This document shows, piece by piece, positions 33,620-42,731 of a DNA stretch of 64,000 bases. Made by a program: the position numbers and the translations under genes. Source of the DNA: Ereboglobus sp. (GTDB lineage Bacteria; Verrucomicrobiota; Verrucomicrobiia; Opitutales; Opitutaceae); contig JARKRC010000062.1 in the NCBI GenBank assembly GCA_029974595.1, positions 91,158 to 155,157 of the forward strand. The letters are read 5' to 3'. Position 1 is the stretch's first letter. Each line of letters begins with the position of its first letter. Under the pieces are notes generated by a model. The model did no database searches. It had not been told where the DNA came from and saw only the letters and a list, made by a program, of their open reading frames with translations.

Positions 33620-35134
33620 ATGAATATCGTTCCGTCCCTTTCCGACTTCCTCCGCCTCTCCGGGCAAGGCAATGTCATTCCGGTTTACACCGACCTCATG
33701 GCCGATTTCGAGACGCCCGTCTCCGCTTACGCGAAACTCCGCGACACCGGCCCATCCTATCTTCTCGAATCCGTCGAAGGCGGCGAAAACATCTCGCGCT
33801 ACACCTTCATCGGCTGCCGCCCCCGCAAAATCTTCGTTTGCGGTCCCGCGACGACCGAAATTCGCACGCCCTCCTACGCGGACGGCGCGCCAGCCCGTAT
33901 TGAAAAAATAAATACACCGTCCGATCCGCTGACCCTCATCGAGGACGAAATGCGTCCGCGCCGTCCCGTCACGATTCCGGGCCTGCCGCGTTTCATCGGC
34001 GGCGCCGTGGGGTTTGTCGGCTACGAATACATCACCCGCATCGAGCCCAGCGTGCCCGCCGCCCCGCCCGCGCCGGAAAACGATCCCGGCACTCCCCTGC
34101 TCTACTTCATGCTCACGGATTCGCTGCTCACTTTCGACCGTGCCAAGCAAACCCTCCGCCTCTGCGTCAACGCCCACATCCACAACGGCGACGCCACCGC
34201 CGCCTACGATGCCGCCGTCGCCGAGCTGCGCCATCTTCACACGCTTCTCAGCCGGCCCGGCACGCTCGCGCCCGCTCCGCTTGTCGAACCGCCTGCGCCC
34301 ATCAGCGTCCCGCCCGGCAATTTTACGCGCGATGCTTTCGAGCGCGTTGTCGATTCCGTCAAGGAATACATCCGCGCCGGCGACATCATCCAGGTCGTCC
34401 CTTCGCAACGCTTCACCGCCCCGTTCAACAAAACCCCGCTCGATCTCTACCGCGCGCTCCGCACGGTCAACCCATCGCCCTACATGTTCATCCTCGACAC
34501 GGGCGACTACGCGATCGTCGGCGCGTCGCCCGAGGTTCATGTGCGGCTCACGGACGGCCTCGTCGAAATCCGCCCCATCGCCGGCACGCGCAAACGCGGC
34601 GCGACGCACGCCGACGATCTCGTACTCGAAAAAGACCTCCTTGCCGACGAAAAGGAACGCGCCGAGCACCTCATGCTCGTCGATCTCGCGCGCAACGACA
34701 TCGGACGCGTCTGCGCTTACGGCACCGTCAGCGTCCCCGAGATGATGGTCATCGAACGCTACTCGCACGTCATGCACATCGTCTCGCAAGTCGAGGGCCG
34801 CATCGCTCCCGGAAAAACCGCCTACGATCTCATGCGCGCCACTTTTCCCGCAGGCACCGTCAGCGGCGCGCCAAAAATCCGCGCCATGCAAATCATCGCG
34901 CAAAACGAACCCTCGCGCCGCGGTTTTTATGCGGGCGCGCTCGGCTATTTCGGATACGACGGCAACCTCGATTCCTGCATCATGCTCCGCACCGCGCTCA
35001 TCAAGGAGGGGCTCATCCACATCCAGGCCGGCGCGGGCATCGTCGCCGACAGCGACCCTGCAAGCGAGTATCAGGAAACCGTCAACAAGGCCTCCGCCCT
35101 CTTCAAGGCCGTGGCCATCGCCGGGCAGCTTTGA
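33620..35134 (+). CDS. trpE: Anthranilate synthase component I
   Basis: A 504-residue chorismate-utilising enzyme that makes anthranilate with ammonia supplied by the TrpG glutaminase, the first step of tryptophan synthesis. The tryptophan feedback site is visible as LLES (48-51, SYLLESVEGG). Chorismate-site motifs are present: GASPEVHVRL, IRPIAGTRKRG, LMLVDLARNDIGRV, FPAGTVSGAPKIRAMQI and IQAGAGIVADSDP. These separate it from the shorter PabB-like proteins by the LLES motif and EIRPIAGTR context. No trpG or other trp gene follows within the window, so the amidotransferase is elsewhere. Translation starts at ATG 33620 with an AGGAG sequence from the 85-bp repeat. No tryptophan-rich leader peptide was found upstream. 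Confidence 0.96.
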   Translation: MNIVPSLSDFLRLSGQGNVIPVYTDLMADFETPVSAYAKLRDTGPSYLLESVEGGENISRYTFIGCRPRKIFVCGPATTEIRTPSYADGAPARIEKINTPSDPLTLIEDEMRPRRPVTIPGLPRFIGGAVGFVGYEYITRIEPSVPAAPPAPENDPGTPLLYFMLTDSLLTFDRAKQTLRLCVNAHIHNGDATAAYDAAVAELRHLHTLLSRPGTLAPAPLVEPPAPISVPPGNFTRDAFERVVDSVKEYIRAGDIIQVVPSQRFTAPFNKTPLDLYRALRTVNPSPYMFILDTGDYAIVGASPEVHVRLTDGLVEIRPIAGTRKRGATHADDLVLEKDLLADEKERAEHLMLVDLARNDIGRVCAYGTVSVPEMMVIERYSHVMHIVSQVEGRIAPGKTAYDLMRATFPAGTVSGAPKIRAMQIIAQNEPSRRGFYAGALGYFGYDGNLDSCIMLRTALIKEGLIHIQAGAGIVADSDPASEYQETVNKASALFKAVAIAGQL

Positions 35135-35289
35135 AGTGAATTGATGAGCGGTGATTGATGGATCATGCGCGCCCCGAACGCGCATCGGCGAAAGCGCCGC
35201 ATCTTGACAAGTTTTTGTGCATTTTCGCATCGCCGGACAGCTGCGCCGGCGGCACAACAACATTGTCCGAAAACAATCAAAGGAGGGAC

Positions 35290-35311
35290 GGCAAGACACG
35301 TCTTGCCTTAT
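35290..35311 (+). terminator. Hairpin GGCAAGA-CACG-TCTTGCC followed by TTATT
   Basis: A perfect 7-bp stem (extendable to an 18-bp palindrome GGCAAGACACGTCTTGCC) is followed by TTATTG. It lies 155 bp after the trpE stop and 48 bp before the sigma factor start. It fits a short intrinsic terminator of trpE, or a palindromic leader element of the sigma gene. Confidence 0.45.
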
Positions 35312-35358
35312 TGTGAAATCACGACAGCGCGCACTTAACTCTCAACAGGAGATATGCA

Positions 35359-36405
35359 ATGATTCAGCAGCAGAATCACACCGGCAGCTTTGACCGGCAT
35401 GACGGAGGCGACGGCCCCGGCGCGCAAGTTCTCACATTAGATCAGACGCCGCCGGACGCGCCGCCATCCTTTCTCGAAAAAAAACAATCCTCCGAACGCA
35501 GCAACCTGCAACTCTACCTGCAGGAAATCGGGAAAACACCGCTCCTCACGCAAAAGGAGGAAACCGCCCTCGCGCGCCGCATCCAGCGCGGTGAAAGGGC
35601 GGCCCGCGACCACATGATAAAGGCCAATCTCCGTCTCGTCGTGAAAATCGCGCACGATTACAAGGACTTTGGTCTTCCTCTTCCCGACCTCATCAGCGAA
35701 GGCAACATCGGCCTCATCAAGGCTGTCGAACGCTTCGACCCCGACAAAGGCGGCAAACTCTCCACCTACGCCGTCTGGTGGATCAAGCAGTCGATCAAGC
35801 GAGCCCTCGCCAACCAGGGCAAAACCATCCGCCTGCCCGTCCACCTCATTGAAAAAATCTCGAAGATGCGGCGCGCCGCCATGACGCTTGCCGAGGAACT
35901 CGGGCGCGAGCCGACCGACGAGGAACTCGCGATGGAGCTTCAAATCCCCACGGGCAAGGTTGCGCATCTCAAATCCGTAAGCGTGCGCCCCAGCTCGCTC
36001 GACGCGCCCATCGGCGGCGACGGCGATCATGCAACATTCGGCGAAATCGTCGGTGACGAAAATGCGGTCAACCCGTTCGACAGCCTGCGCAAGCGCAATC
36101 TCAGCGCCGACCTGCGCGCCATGATCAACGCGCTCGATCCGCGTGAAGCCGAAATCATCAAACTGCGTTTCGGGCTCGACGGCGCGGGCGAGCTCACGCT
36201 CGAGGAGGTCGGAAAAAAATTCCGCGTCACTCGCGAACGCGTCCGCCAGTTGCAAAACATCGCGCTTTCCAAAATACGAAAGGCGATGGCGAAAAACGAA
36301 GACCAGCGCTCGCTCGATGAAATCGAGGAGGAGGAACGCCAACGCAAACGCATGGAAGTGATTGGCGAATTCATCGGCGCTTCCGCCCGCCATCCATTTC
36401 CGTAG
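35359..36405 (+). CDS. RNA polymerase sigma-70 family factor (primary-like, short)
   Basis: A 348-residue sigma factor directing RNA polymerase to promoters. Region 1.2 is LQLYLQEIGKTPLLTQKEE and region 2 is DHMIKANLRLVVKIAHDY with LPLPDLISEGNIGLIKAVERF. The -10-recognition helix is TYAVWWIKQSIKRALANQ. Region 3 includes MTLAEELGREPTDEELA, and region 4.2 has LTLEEVGKKFRVTRERVRQL. Region 1.1 and the large non-conserved insert of RpoD are absent, so it is either a compact primary factor or a group 2 (RpoS/SigB-like) factor. An excellent Shine-Dalgarno sequence (AGGAGA, 8 bp before ATG 35359) is one of the few in the window. The tail is acidic/basic (DEIEEEERQRKRME). It is 224 bp after trpE and 79 bp before the exporter gene. 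Confidence 0.95.
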   Translation: MIQQQNHTGSFDRHDGGDGPGAQVLTLDQTPPDAPPSFLEKKQSSERSNLQLYLQEIGKTPLLTQKEETALARRIQRGERAARDHMIKANLRLVVKIAHDYKDFGLPLPDLISEGNIGLIKAVERFDPDKGGKLSTYAVWWIKQSIKRALANQGKTIRLPVHLIEKISKMRRAAMTLAEELGREPTDEELAMELQIPTGKVAHLKSVSVRPSSLDAPIGGDGDHATFGEIVGDENAVNPFDSLRKRNLSADLRAMINALDPREAEIIKLRFGLDGAGELTLEEVGKKFRVTRERVRQLQNIALSKIRKAMAKNEDQRSLDEIEEEERQRKRMEVIGEFIGASARHPFP

Positions 36406-36484
36406 AAAGCCGGGGGCAGCCGCGTTTGTTTTTGGGCTTGAACGCATCTGCGCGCCATTTCGCAATGCACGGCATTCCCGTGCC

Positions 36485-37339
36485 ATGACGCATCTCCTGT
36501 TCGTCTCCTTTATCTGGGCGTTGTCCTTCGGCCTCATCAAGGGCCAGCTCGCCGGTCTCGACGCGACCGCGCTCGGCGTCGTCCGCACGGGACTGGCGCT
36601 GGTTGTTTTTCTTCCCTTCTGGCGGCCCGGCAAAACCCGCGTGTCCGACGCGCTTCGCTACATCTGCATCGGCGCGGTCGAGTTTGGTCTCATGTATGTT
36701 TTCTACATGGCCGCGTTTCGTTTCCTCGCGGCCTACCAGGTCGCGATCTTCACGATCTTCACGCCTCTCTGGATCGCGGCAATCGAAGCCTTTTCCCTCC
36801 GCAAGCTGCCCTTCAATCTCGGCGTTGCCGCGCTGTTCGCCATCGCAGGCGCAGCCGTTATCAACTGGCAGACTTTCACTCCCACCAGCCATCTCCTCGC
36901 CGGCTTTCTTCTCGTGCAGTGCTCGAACATTTGCTTCGCCGCCGGCCAGCTCGCGTATCGGAAACTTCGCTGCCGCGCGCCGGAAAAAACGGGCGACGCC
37001 TCGCTCTTCGCGTATCTGTATCTGGGCGCGTTTTTGATCACGCTGCTCACGTCGGCGGTGACGACAAATTGGGCCGCATTTCGCCCCGACGCGTCGCAAT
37101 GGCTCGTTCTTGCCTATCTCGGCGTCATCGCCTCGGGTCTCTGCTTTTTCTGGTGGAACATAGGCGCGACGCGGGTGAGCGCCGCCACGCTCGCCGTTTT
37201 CAACAACGCCAAGATTCCCCTCGCCGTCGCATGCGCCCTCCTGATCTTCGGCGAGTCGGCGGACATTTTCCGCCTGCTCCTCGGCGGCGCGCTTCTCGTG
37301 ATCGCGATCCTCATTGCCCGGCGCCGGGGGCGCGCGTAG
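36485..37339 (+). CDS. EamA/DMT-family membrane transporter
   Basis: A 284-residue inner-membrane protein with about ten hydrophobic segments in two EamA halves (roughly 5-135 and 150-280). It belongs to the drug/metabolite transporter superfamily, which often exports amino acids or other small metabolites. Characteristic text is FIWALSFGLIKGQLAGLD at the start, YQVAIFTIFTPLWIA at the end of the first half and LAVFNNAKIPLAVACALLIF in the second. ATG 36485 (MTHLLFVSF) gives the normal N-terminus; an in-frame start 123 bp upstream would overlap the sigma factor gene and add a non-family sequence. Substrate cannot be told from sequence. It is 32 bp upstream of the asparaginase-like gene. Confidence 0.9.
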   Translation: MTHLLFVSFIWALSFGLIKGQLAGLDATALGVVRTGLALVVFLPFWRPGKTRVSDALRYICIGAVEFGLMYVFYMAAFRFLAAYQVAIFTIFTPLWIAAIEAFSLRKLPFNLGVAALFAIAGAAVINWQTFTPTSHLLAGFLLVQCSNICFAAGQLAYRKLRCRAPEKTGDASLFAYLYLGAFLITLLTSAVTTNWAAFRPDASQWLVLAYLGVIASGLCFFWWNIGATRVSAATLAVFNNAKIPLAVACALLIFGESADIFRLLLGGALLVIAILIARRRGRA

Positions 37340-37371
37340 TCCTTTCACATTTCGAAATCCCGGACATCTCC

Positions 37372-37857
37372 ATGCAACCCATTGCGATTCTCACCACCGG
37401 CGGCACCATCGACAAAGTGTATCACGACGCCCTCAGCGAGTTCTCCGTCGGCGCGCCCACCCTGCCCCGTTGTTTTCGCGAGGCCAACATCGACTGCGAG
37501 CTCACCGTGCAGGAAATCTGCCGCAAGGACAGCCTCGACATGACCGACGACGACCGCGCGCGTCTGCGCGCCGCCGCCCTTGCCCGTCCCGAGTCGCGCA
37601 TACTCGTCACGCACGGAACCGACACGATGACAAAAAGCGCCGAGGCCTTGCGCGACATCCCCGGAAAAACAATCGTCTTCGTCGGCGCGATGCTTCCGGC
37701 GCATCTTCGCGACACCGACGCTCCCTTTAATCTCGGCTTTGCCACCGCCGCCGTGCAACTGCTCCCGCCCGGCGTTTACATCGCGATGAACGGCCGGGTT
37801 TTCCCCGCCGGCGCCGTCCGCAAGAATCGCGCGGCGTCGCGCTTCGAGCCGCTCTGA
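37372..37857 (+). CDS. One-domain asparaginase-like protein
   Basis: 161 residues corresponding to the N-terminal catalytic domain of the type I/II L-asparaginase fold. Both catalytic elements are present: Thr12 in LTTGGTIDKVY and Thr83-Asp84 in THGTDTM. The segment GKTIVFVGAMLPAHLRDTDAP follows as in full enzymes (VGA-P...D). The entire C-terminal domain (about 150 residues) is missing, but the frame is intact and ends normally in SRFEPL. This is therefore a compact one-domain member rather than a broken gene; such short homologues exist in other bacteria. Activity on asparagine is plausible, not proven. ATG 37372 is chosen for the MQPIAILTTGGT start. The gene is convergent with the OppA-like gene, 16 bp apart. 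Confidence 0.86.
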   Translation: MQPIAILTTGGTIDKVYHDALSEFSVGAPTLPRCFREANIDCELTVQEICRKDSLDMTDDDRARLRAAALARPESRILVTHGTDTMTKSAEALRDIPGKTIVFVGAMLPAHLRDTDAPFNLGFATAAVQLLPPGVYIAMNGRVFPAGAVRKNRAASRFEPL

Positions 37858-37873
37858 ACGCGACGCCCCGGAG

Positions 37874-39475
37874 TCATTTCGCGCCCATGTCCAGATCCAC
37901 GTATTTCCACGGATAATTGTCCAGGAACGTGGTTCTGAAATTTTTCACGCGGGGCGAAATGATCCTCGCATACGTGTAGAAATAGATCGGCATGATCGGG
38001 AGGTCGCGCAGGAGGATTTTTTCCATGCGCCGGTAGATGGCGTAACGCTCCTCTTGTGATTTCGCCTCGAGCGCCGCGTCGAGCAACCTGTCGTATTCGG
38101 GATCGCCCCAATTTGTGTTGTTGTTGCCGCCGCCCGTGCGCCACAGGTCGAAAAACACATGCGGATCGACATAGTCCGCGATCCAGCCCGCGCGCTGCAC
38201 CTGGAAATCCGCGCTCTTCTGCGAATCGAGGTACACTTTCCATTCCTGATTATAAAGGCCGATCTCGATGCCGAGGTTTTTGCGCCACATTTGCTGCAGT
38301 GCTTCCGCGACGTCGCGATGCTTTTGTTGTGTGTTGTAGAGCAGGTCGGTTTTTGGAAAACCCGCGCCGTTCGGATAGCCCGCTTCCGCAAGCAGCCGTT
38401 GCGCCTCGGCAATGTCTTCCTTGAGCGCCGCGTCGGGCGCGGGCGAATACCCCGCGACATCCGGCGGCACGATCGTGCGGGCCGGTTGTTCGTCGGCGCG
38501 CGTCACGAATTTCACCAGTCGCCCGCGGTCAATCGCCAGCGTGAGCGCGCGGCGCACGCGCACATCGTCGAACGGTTTTCGCGCCGTGTTGAAACGGTAG
38601 AAATAAACGCCGCAATACGGATCGAGGTGCAGCGGCGTGGCGGGCATGCGTTTGTAGGAGGCGATTTTTTGCGGGGGAAAATCGTAGGTGATGTCGAGCT
38701 GCCGCGCGCGATACATGCGCTCCTCGTTGTCGGGCTGCGTGACGGGATAGAATTCGATGCCGTCGAGTTTCACGGCATCGCGATCCCAGTATGTCGGCGA
38801 GCGTTTTACCGCGATCACCTTGTTTTGTTTCCACTCCGTCAGCACAAACGGGCCGTTGCCCACGATGTTGCCGGGGCGCGTCCAGCGCGAACCCTTCGCA
38901 TCGGCGGGGCCGAATTTTTCGATCACTGAAACCGGCACCGGAAACCATGCGTAATGCGTGAGCGCGCCCAGCAAAAACGGCGCGGGACGCTCCAGCGTGA
39001 GCACCAGCGTGCGGACATCCGGCGCGCGCACGCCGACGGTCGAAAAATCCTTCGTCTTCCCCGTATAATAATCCGTCGCGCCCTTGAGCAGGAAAAGCAT
39101 GTAGGCATATTCCGTGGCGAGCCTCGGCGACAACATGCGCTGATACGAACGCACGAAATCATCCGCCGTGACCGGCTCGCCGTTCGACCACTTTGCCTCC
39201 GCCCGCAAATGAAAGGTGTAAGTCAGCGCGTCTTCCGACACATCCCACCTCTCGGCCACGCCGGGAATCACGCTCCTGCCGTCGGTGGAGTTGTTCACCA
39301 GCCCCTCGAACAGCGCCCGTGCCAGATGGTGCTCGACGCTTCCCGAAATCACTTGCGGATCGAGATCCTGCGGCTCGTCGCCGTTGCCCCAGCGAAGCAT
39401 TTTTTGCTGCCCCGCGGCAAAGGCCGGGAGGCAGGCAAAAATCAAACAGAAAATGATGAAGCGGTGAATGCTCAT
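37874..39475 (-). CDS. Oligopeptide-binding (OppA/SBP family 5) protein
   Basis: A 533-residue periplasmic solute-binding protein for an ABC importer of peptides. After a signal peptide (1-21, ending PAFAAGQ) come the family landmarks: EPQDLDPQVISGSVEHH, RALFEGLV, VIPGVAERWDVSEDALTYTF and WSNGEPVTADDFV. YFYRFNTARKPFDDVRVRRA and the closing SPRVKNFRTTFLDN follow. The cysteine of a lipobox is not evident at the cleavage site, so it is probably soluble. Its start overlaps the stop of the upstream DUF456 gene by 4 bp (TCAT at 39472-39475), so translation is coupled. No permease or ATPase partner is in the window. Peptide uptake next to an asparaginase could serve amino acid fermentation (inference). 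Confidence 0.93.
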   Translation of the reverse strand: MSIHRFIIFCLIFACLPAFAAGQQKMLRWGNGDEPQDLDPQVISGSVEHHLARALFEGLVNNSTDGRSVIPGVAERWDVSEDALTYTFHLRAEAKWSNGEPVTADDFVRSYQRMLSPRLATEYAYMLFLLKGATDYYTGKTKDFSTVGVRAPDVRTLVLTLERPAPFLLGALTHYAWFPVPVSVIEKFGPADAKGSRWTRPGNIVGNGPFVLTEWKQNKVIAVKRSPTYWDRDAVKLDGIEFYPVTQPDNEERMYRARQLDITYDFPPQKIASYKRMPATPLHLDPYCGVYFYRFNTARKPFDDVRVRRALTLAIDRGRLVKFVTRADEQPARTIVPPDVAGYSPAPDAALKEDIAEAQRLLAEAGYPNGAGFPKTDLLYNTQQKHRDVAEALQQMWRKNLGIEIGLYNQEWKVYLDSQKSADFQVQRAGWIADYVDPHVFFDLWRTGGGNNNTNWGDPEYDRLLDAALEAKSQEERYAIYRRMEKILLRDLPIMPIYFYTYARIISPRVKNFRTTFLDNYPWKYVDLDMGAK

Positions 39476-39975
39476 GAGAAGTAATAAAGATACAGGTCAA
39501 ACAAAACGATCATGATCATCAAGACCGCGAGCGCGAGGCGCGCCGCGAGGGAAATGCCGTAACCCACGCCGGCGCCCACGCCCGCCTTGATCGAAGGCTC
39601 CAGCCCGCGCCGCGCAAAAATAATTTCCGCCACAAAGGCCCCGATGACCGGCCCCAGCAGCAATCCGAACGGCGCAAAAAACAACCCGGCGATCCCGCCA
39701 ACCGCCGCGCCGAACAAACCCCACCTTGTCGCCCCGGCCCATTTCGCGCCGAGGAGCGTCCCCAAAAAATCCGCCACACGTTCCAGAATCGCGATCGCCA
39801 CCAGCGCGGCAATCGTCCTCCACGAAAGCACACCCGGCAGGATCAGCTTGTGGGCCAGCGCGCCGGCAACGGGCAGCACGGCTCCCGGCACAACGGGAAC
39901 GAACGCGCCAAGCGGCCCGCAAATCAGCCCGGACACAAGCGCCGCCCATGCGATGATCTCCAATATTGTCTGCAT
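39472..39975 (-). CDS. DUF456 family membrane protein
   Basis: A 167-residue protein with four to five hydrophobic segments and glycine-rich repeats typical of the DUF456 family: GPLGAFVPVVPGAVLPVAGAL, ADFLGTLLGAKWAGATRWG, GAAVGGIAGLFFAPFGLLLGPVIGAF and IKAGVGAGVG. The function of the family is unknown; it is an inner-membrane protein. ATG 39975 (MQTILEIIAW) matches the family start, whereas the longer frame from 40083 adds a charged sequence without homology. It precedes the OppA-like gene with a 4-bp overlap and lies 120 bp downstream of the SorC-type regulator on the same strand. Confidence 0.9.
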   Translation of the reverse strand: MQTILEIIAWAALVSGLICGPLGAFVPVVPGAVLPVAGALAHKLILPGVLSWRTIAALVAIAILERVADFLGTLLGAKWAGATRWGLFGAAVGGIAGLFFAPFGLLLGPVIGAFVAEIIFARRGLEPSIKAGVGAGVGYGISLAARLALAVLMIMIVLFDLYLYYFS

Positions 39976-40095
39976 GAAAGCCGCGACTAAACGCAACTCC
40001 TCCGCCCTGCACAAGCTTGCCGGCATTCGATGCCCGCATTTTTTTAATTTGGAAATACGCTGCGGCGTATTCGCACAAACCATCAGGCGGGATCG

Positions 40096-41046
40096 TCAAA
40101 GTCCGAGCAATGCATTGGCGCCGCTTTCGTCGATCAACAGGATTTTCACCAGCCCGCCCTTGAGCGCCGCGGCGACCGCGGGCGCGCGCTCTATTCCGGC
40201 GGACACACCGATCACCTGCGGGATTTTGCGCAGATATTCGAGATCGATGCTGATCACCCGCTCCCGCCAGGGCGACGCACACTCGCGGCCCTTCTCGTTG
40301 AAAAACCGCCCGCAAATCTCACCCACGGCATTGCGCTGCCTGAGTTGCTTGATGCCGTTTTTATCCAGCACGCCGCGATCAATGTAAACGGAAGGATCGA
40401 GAGGCCCCACCCCGACGAGCGCCGCGTCCGCTTTCTTCAGACGTTCGCGGACGGAGCGTATTTGCTCGGACGCCAGAAAAAAATCGCGCGTCTTTCTGTC
40501 CTTCGCGAACGCAGGCGTGCTCAGCGTCAGGAATTCACCGCCCCACAATTTCACCAGCGAGCGCCCCAGTTCGAGCGCATCGACGGACGAGACATTGGAA
40601 TCAATGCTGCCCATCGCCTGCACGATCGTCAGCCGCCGCGCCGCATTGGGCCGGAGCCGGTGCACGACCTCGGTCACGCTGCGCCCGCCGCCCATCGCAA
40701 GCGTGCCGGTCTCGGGCAGGTGCTCCGATACAAACGACGCACCAAAATGGCCGACCGTCTGCCGTATCGTCTCGGCGCCGGCATTCAGGGCGATCTTCAC
40801 GACCGCCGCCGCCTTGAGGCCGAAACGCGCGCACAGTTCGTGTTCGAGCTTGCTGTTCCGCGCCTCGTATTGATCCACGGTAATGCGCACGAAGCCGCGC
40901 TCCTGCGCGACGGCGAGCATCCGCGAAATCTTGGTCTGCGAGACACGGATGAGGCTGGTGATCTCCGCCTGCCCCAGCCCATCCACGTAATACAATGTGG
41001 CCACCAGGCGGAGCATGTCGTCGGAATATTCGGCTTTCTTGGGCAT
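40096..41046 (-). CDS. SorC/DeoR-type sugar-binding transcriptional regulator
   Basis: A 316-residue repressor/activator. The N-terminal HTH (about 8-60) reads LRLVATLYYVDGLGQAEI and ISRMLAVAQERGFVRITV. The C-terminal sugar-phosphate-binding domain (about 65-316) has LAMGGGRSVTEVV, VGVGPLD, GEICGRFFNEKG and VIGVSAGIERAPAVAAALKGG, all landmarks of the SorC family, which senses phosphorylated sugars. It is read away from the glycerophosphodiesterase gene, with a 430-bp divergent region holding a palindrome at 41164. It may control itself, the DUF456-OppA pair downstream, or the plus-strand outer-membrane locus. Confidence 0.94.
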   Translation of the reverse strand: MPKKAEYSDDMLRLVATLYYVDGLGQAEITSLIRVSQTKISRMLAVAQERGFVRITVDQYEARNSKLEHELCARFGLKAAAVVKIALNAGAETIRQTVGHFGASFVSEHLPETGTLAMGGGRSVTEVVHRLRPNAARRLTIVQAMGSIDSNVSSVDALELGRSLVKLWGGEFLTLSTPAFAKDRKTRDFFLASEQIRSVRERLKKADAALVGVGPLDPSVYIDRGVLDKNGIKQLRQRNAVGEICGRFFNEKGRECASPWRERVISIDLEYLRKIPQVIGVSAGIERAPAVAAALKGGLVKILLIDESGANALLGL

Positions 41047-41476
41047 AAGTGCTATGGAGCTAAAGGGTTTGAAACGAGGGTTGCTATTTATGCTGCCGCA
41101 GGATGGATGGCGCGCCCGGGGCGCGGGATTCCATTTTCATGGGGATGCAATTAATTTCAAATATTTATGCGCATAAACTTTTCAATCGACAACTCTTTTT
41201 TTCGTTTCATGAATTGTCCTCCGTGCTTCTTTTTTTGCCAAGATGACAACCGCAACAACCTTTCCTCTTTTAGGTTTCAAACCGTAACTTAAAAGTAACA
41301 ATTTTTGCCTTCCAAGGCGGCTTTCGATATCCAGAGAATACGCAGCAAGAAACCAATTGCATTGCATGAGATCCCTCCGATTCCAGCTTTTTTTTGATGG
41401 CGCCGCCATGATGAATGCCATCGCGTTTTTTGCCCGCCTTGCCCGGCGGACGCACATTTGCCTTTTGACTCAAAAC
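41047..41476. other. Divergent intergenic region (regulator / phosphodiesterase)
   Basis: The 430 bp are clearly more AT-rich than the neighbouring genes. Apart from the palindrome at 41164-41177 I see poly-T and poly-A tracts but no reliable promoter pair. An in-frame extension of the phosphodiesterase reaches to 41357, but its sequence lacks a proper signal peptide. Confidence 0.5.
41164..41177. promoter_or_regulatory. 14-bp palindrome TTTATGCGCATAAA, candidate SorC-type operator
   Basis: A perfect palindrome 118 bp upstream of the regulator start and 300 bp upstream of the phosphodiesterase start, in the shared divergent region. Position and symmetry suit the adjacent regulator; no second copy was noticed. 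Confidence 0.4.
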
Positions 41477-42295
41477 ATGAAAACAAACACTGCAGCAGTC
41501 CTTCTCGCCGCCACCCTGGCGCTGATCATGCCCGCCCATGCCACGGACATCATCGCCCATCGCGGCGCATCCCATGATGCGCCCGAAAATACGCTTGCTT
41601 CCAACAAGCTCGCGTGGGCGGAAAAAACCGATGCCGTAGAGACCGACATCTATCTCACCAAGGACGGCAGGATTCTCGCGATGCACGACAAAAGCGCGAA
41701 GCGCACCACCGGGCACGATGCGGCGATCGCCGAGCTCACGTTCGACGAGGCGCGCAAGCTCGACGCCGGTTCGTGGAAAGGCGCGCAGTTTGCCGGCGAA
41801 AAACTTCCCACGCTCGAAGAGCAGCTCGCGCTCATCCCTCCCGGCAAACGCATGTTTGTGGAAATCAAAACCGGCCCCGAAATCGTGCCCGCGCTCGCGC
41901 GCTGCCTCGCCAAATGCGGCGCCGGCAAACACAATGTCACCGTCATCTGCTTCAATGACAAAAGCCTCAAGGCAGTCCGCAAGCAACTCCCCGATCTGCC
42001 CACACTCTACCTTGTAGGTTACAAGGATCCGGCGAAGCGGAAGCCTAACTCGAAGCCGCAGCCCACGATCGACGAAATCATTTCGGAGGCCAAGAAGGCC
42101 AAATTCACAGGTCTAGATTTGCAGAGCACTTGGCCGCTCACTCCCCGCGACGTGAAAAAAATCAAGGACGCCGGGCTTGAGCTGCATGTGTGGACGGTCG
42201 ACGACCCCGCAATCGCCAGGCACTGGATCGCCCTTGGCGCGCAAAGCATCACCACCAACCGCCCCGGCTGGTTGCGCCAGCAACTCGGGCTTTGA
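41477..42295 (+). CDS. Secreted glycerophosphodiester phosphodiesterase
   Basis: A 272-residue exported enzyme that hydrolyses glycerophosphodiesters to glycerol-3-phosphate and an alcohol. The signal peptide (MKTNTAAVLLAATLALIMPA, cleavage after AHA) is followed by the active-site text IIAHRGASHDAPENT (His28, Arg29, Glu37), ETDIYLTKDG and AMHDKSAKRTTG, with the second histidine in MHD. Later barrel strands end in ELHVWTVDD and ITTNRPGWL, as in GDPD-family proteins. ATG 41477 is chosen because it gives a clean signal peptide. It stands 436 bp upstream of the plus-strand autotransporter locus, which also encodes a metallophosphoesterase, suggesting a common role in scavenging phosphate or glycerol from phosphodiesters. 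Confidence 0.95.
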   Translation: MKTNTAAVLLAATLALIMPAHATDIIAHRGASHDAPENTLASNKLAWAEKTDAVETDIYLTKDGRILAMHDKSAKRTTGHDAAIAELTFDEARKLDAGSWKGAQFAGEKLPTLEEQLALIPPGKRMFVEIKTGPEIVPALARCLAKCGAGKHNVTVICFNDKSLKAVRKQLPDLPTLYLVGYKDPAKRKPNSKPQPTIDEIISEAKKAKFTGLDLQSTWPLTPRDVKKIKDAGLELHVWTVDDPAIARHWIALGAQSITTNRPGWLRQQLGL

Positions 42296-42731
42296 ACACC
42301 CGGGTTGTAAAAATGCAACAAGCCTCCAAGCCAATGGCATTTATCAAGCTGTCGTAAACTTGGGGCAAAAGCAGGAAAAAGATTCCCTTCCGATGCAGCG
42401 TATTGATTCATTGATCCGCGCTCCCCAAAAATGATAAAATCTTGAGCAATTTCGCTGAAGCGCAAACCGATGACAGACAACCATTTTAACACGCAACACT
42501 TGATCGAATAATTATTCAATAATTTTATCCTTCCCATTCAAAAAACAGCCACCATACAGTGGCGGCGTTAAGCACCCGAATCTGAAAATTTTCCCCCTCT
42601 TACTTCTTTTCCCTCCTATGTCCTTAAATGCTTGGATTGATTTTTCGTATTCCAATTAAACAAACCCGATCCCCGCGCCGTCGCACCCACTTTCGCAAAC
42701 AGGCAGACAACCAAAATTACAACACCAGCAC
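42296..42731. other. Intergenic region before the autotransporter locus
   Basis: These 436 bp hold no supported gene. The last 150 bp are AT-rich and must contain the promoter of the plus-strand outer-membrane locus, but I could not fix a -35/-10 pair. No terminator after the phosphodiesterase was convincing; GTTG-TAAAAATG-CAAC at about 42304-42319 is only a weak stem. Confidence 0.5.

Noticed and set aside
35204..35232. TTGACA upstream of the sigma factor gene as a promoter -35 box
   Set aside because: No acceptable -10 hexamer is found 16-18 bp downstream (sequence there is GC-rich, CGCATCG).
36362..36484. Longer N-terminus for the EamA transporter beginning inside the sigma factor gene
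   Set aside because: The added residues are not hydrophobic or family-like, and the ATG at 36485 gives the standard first membrane segment.
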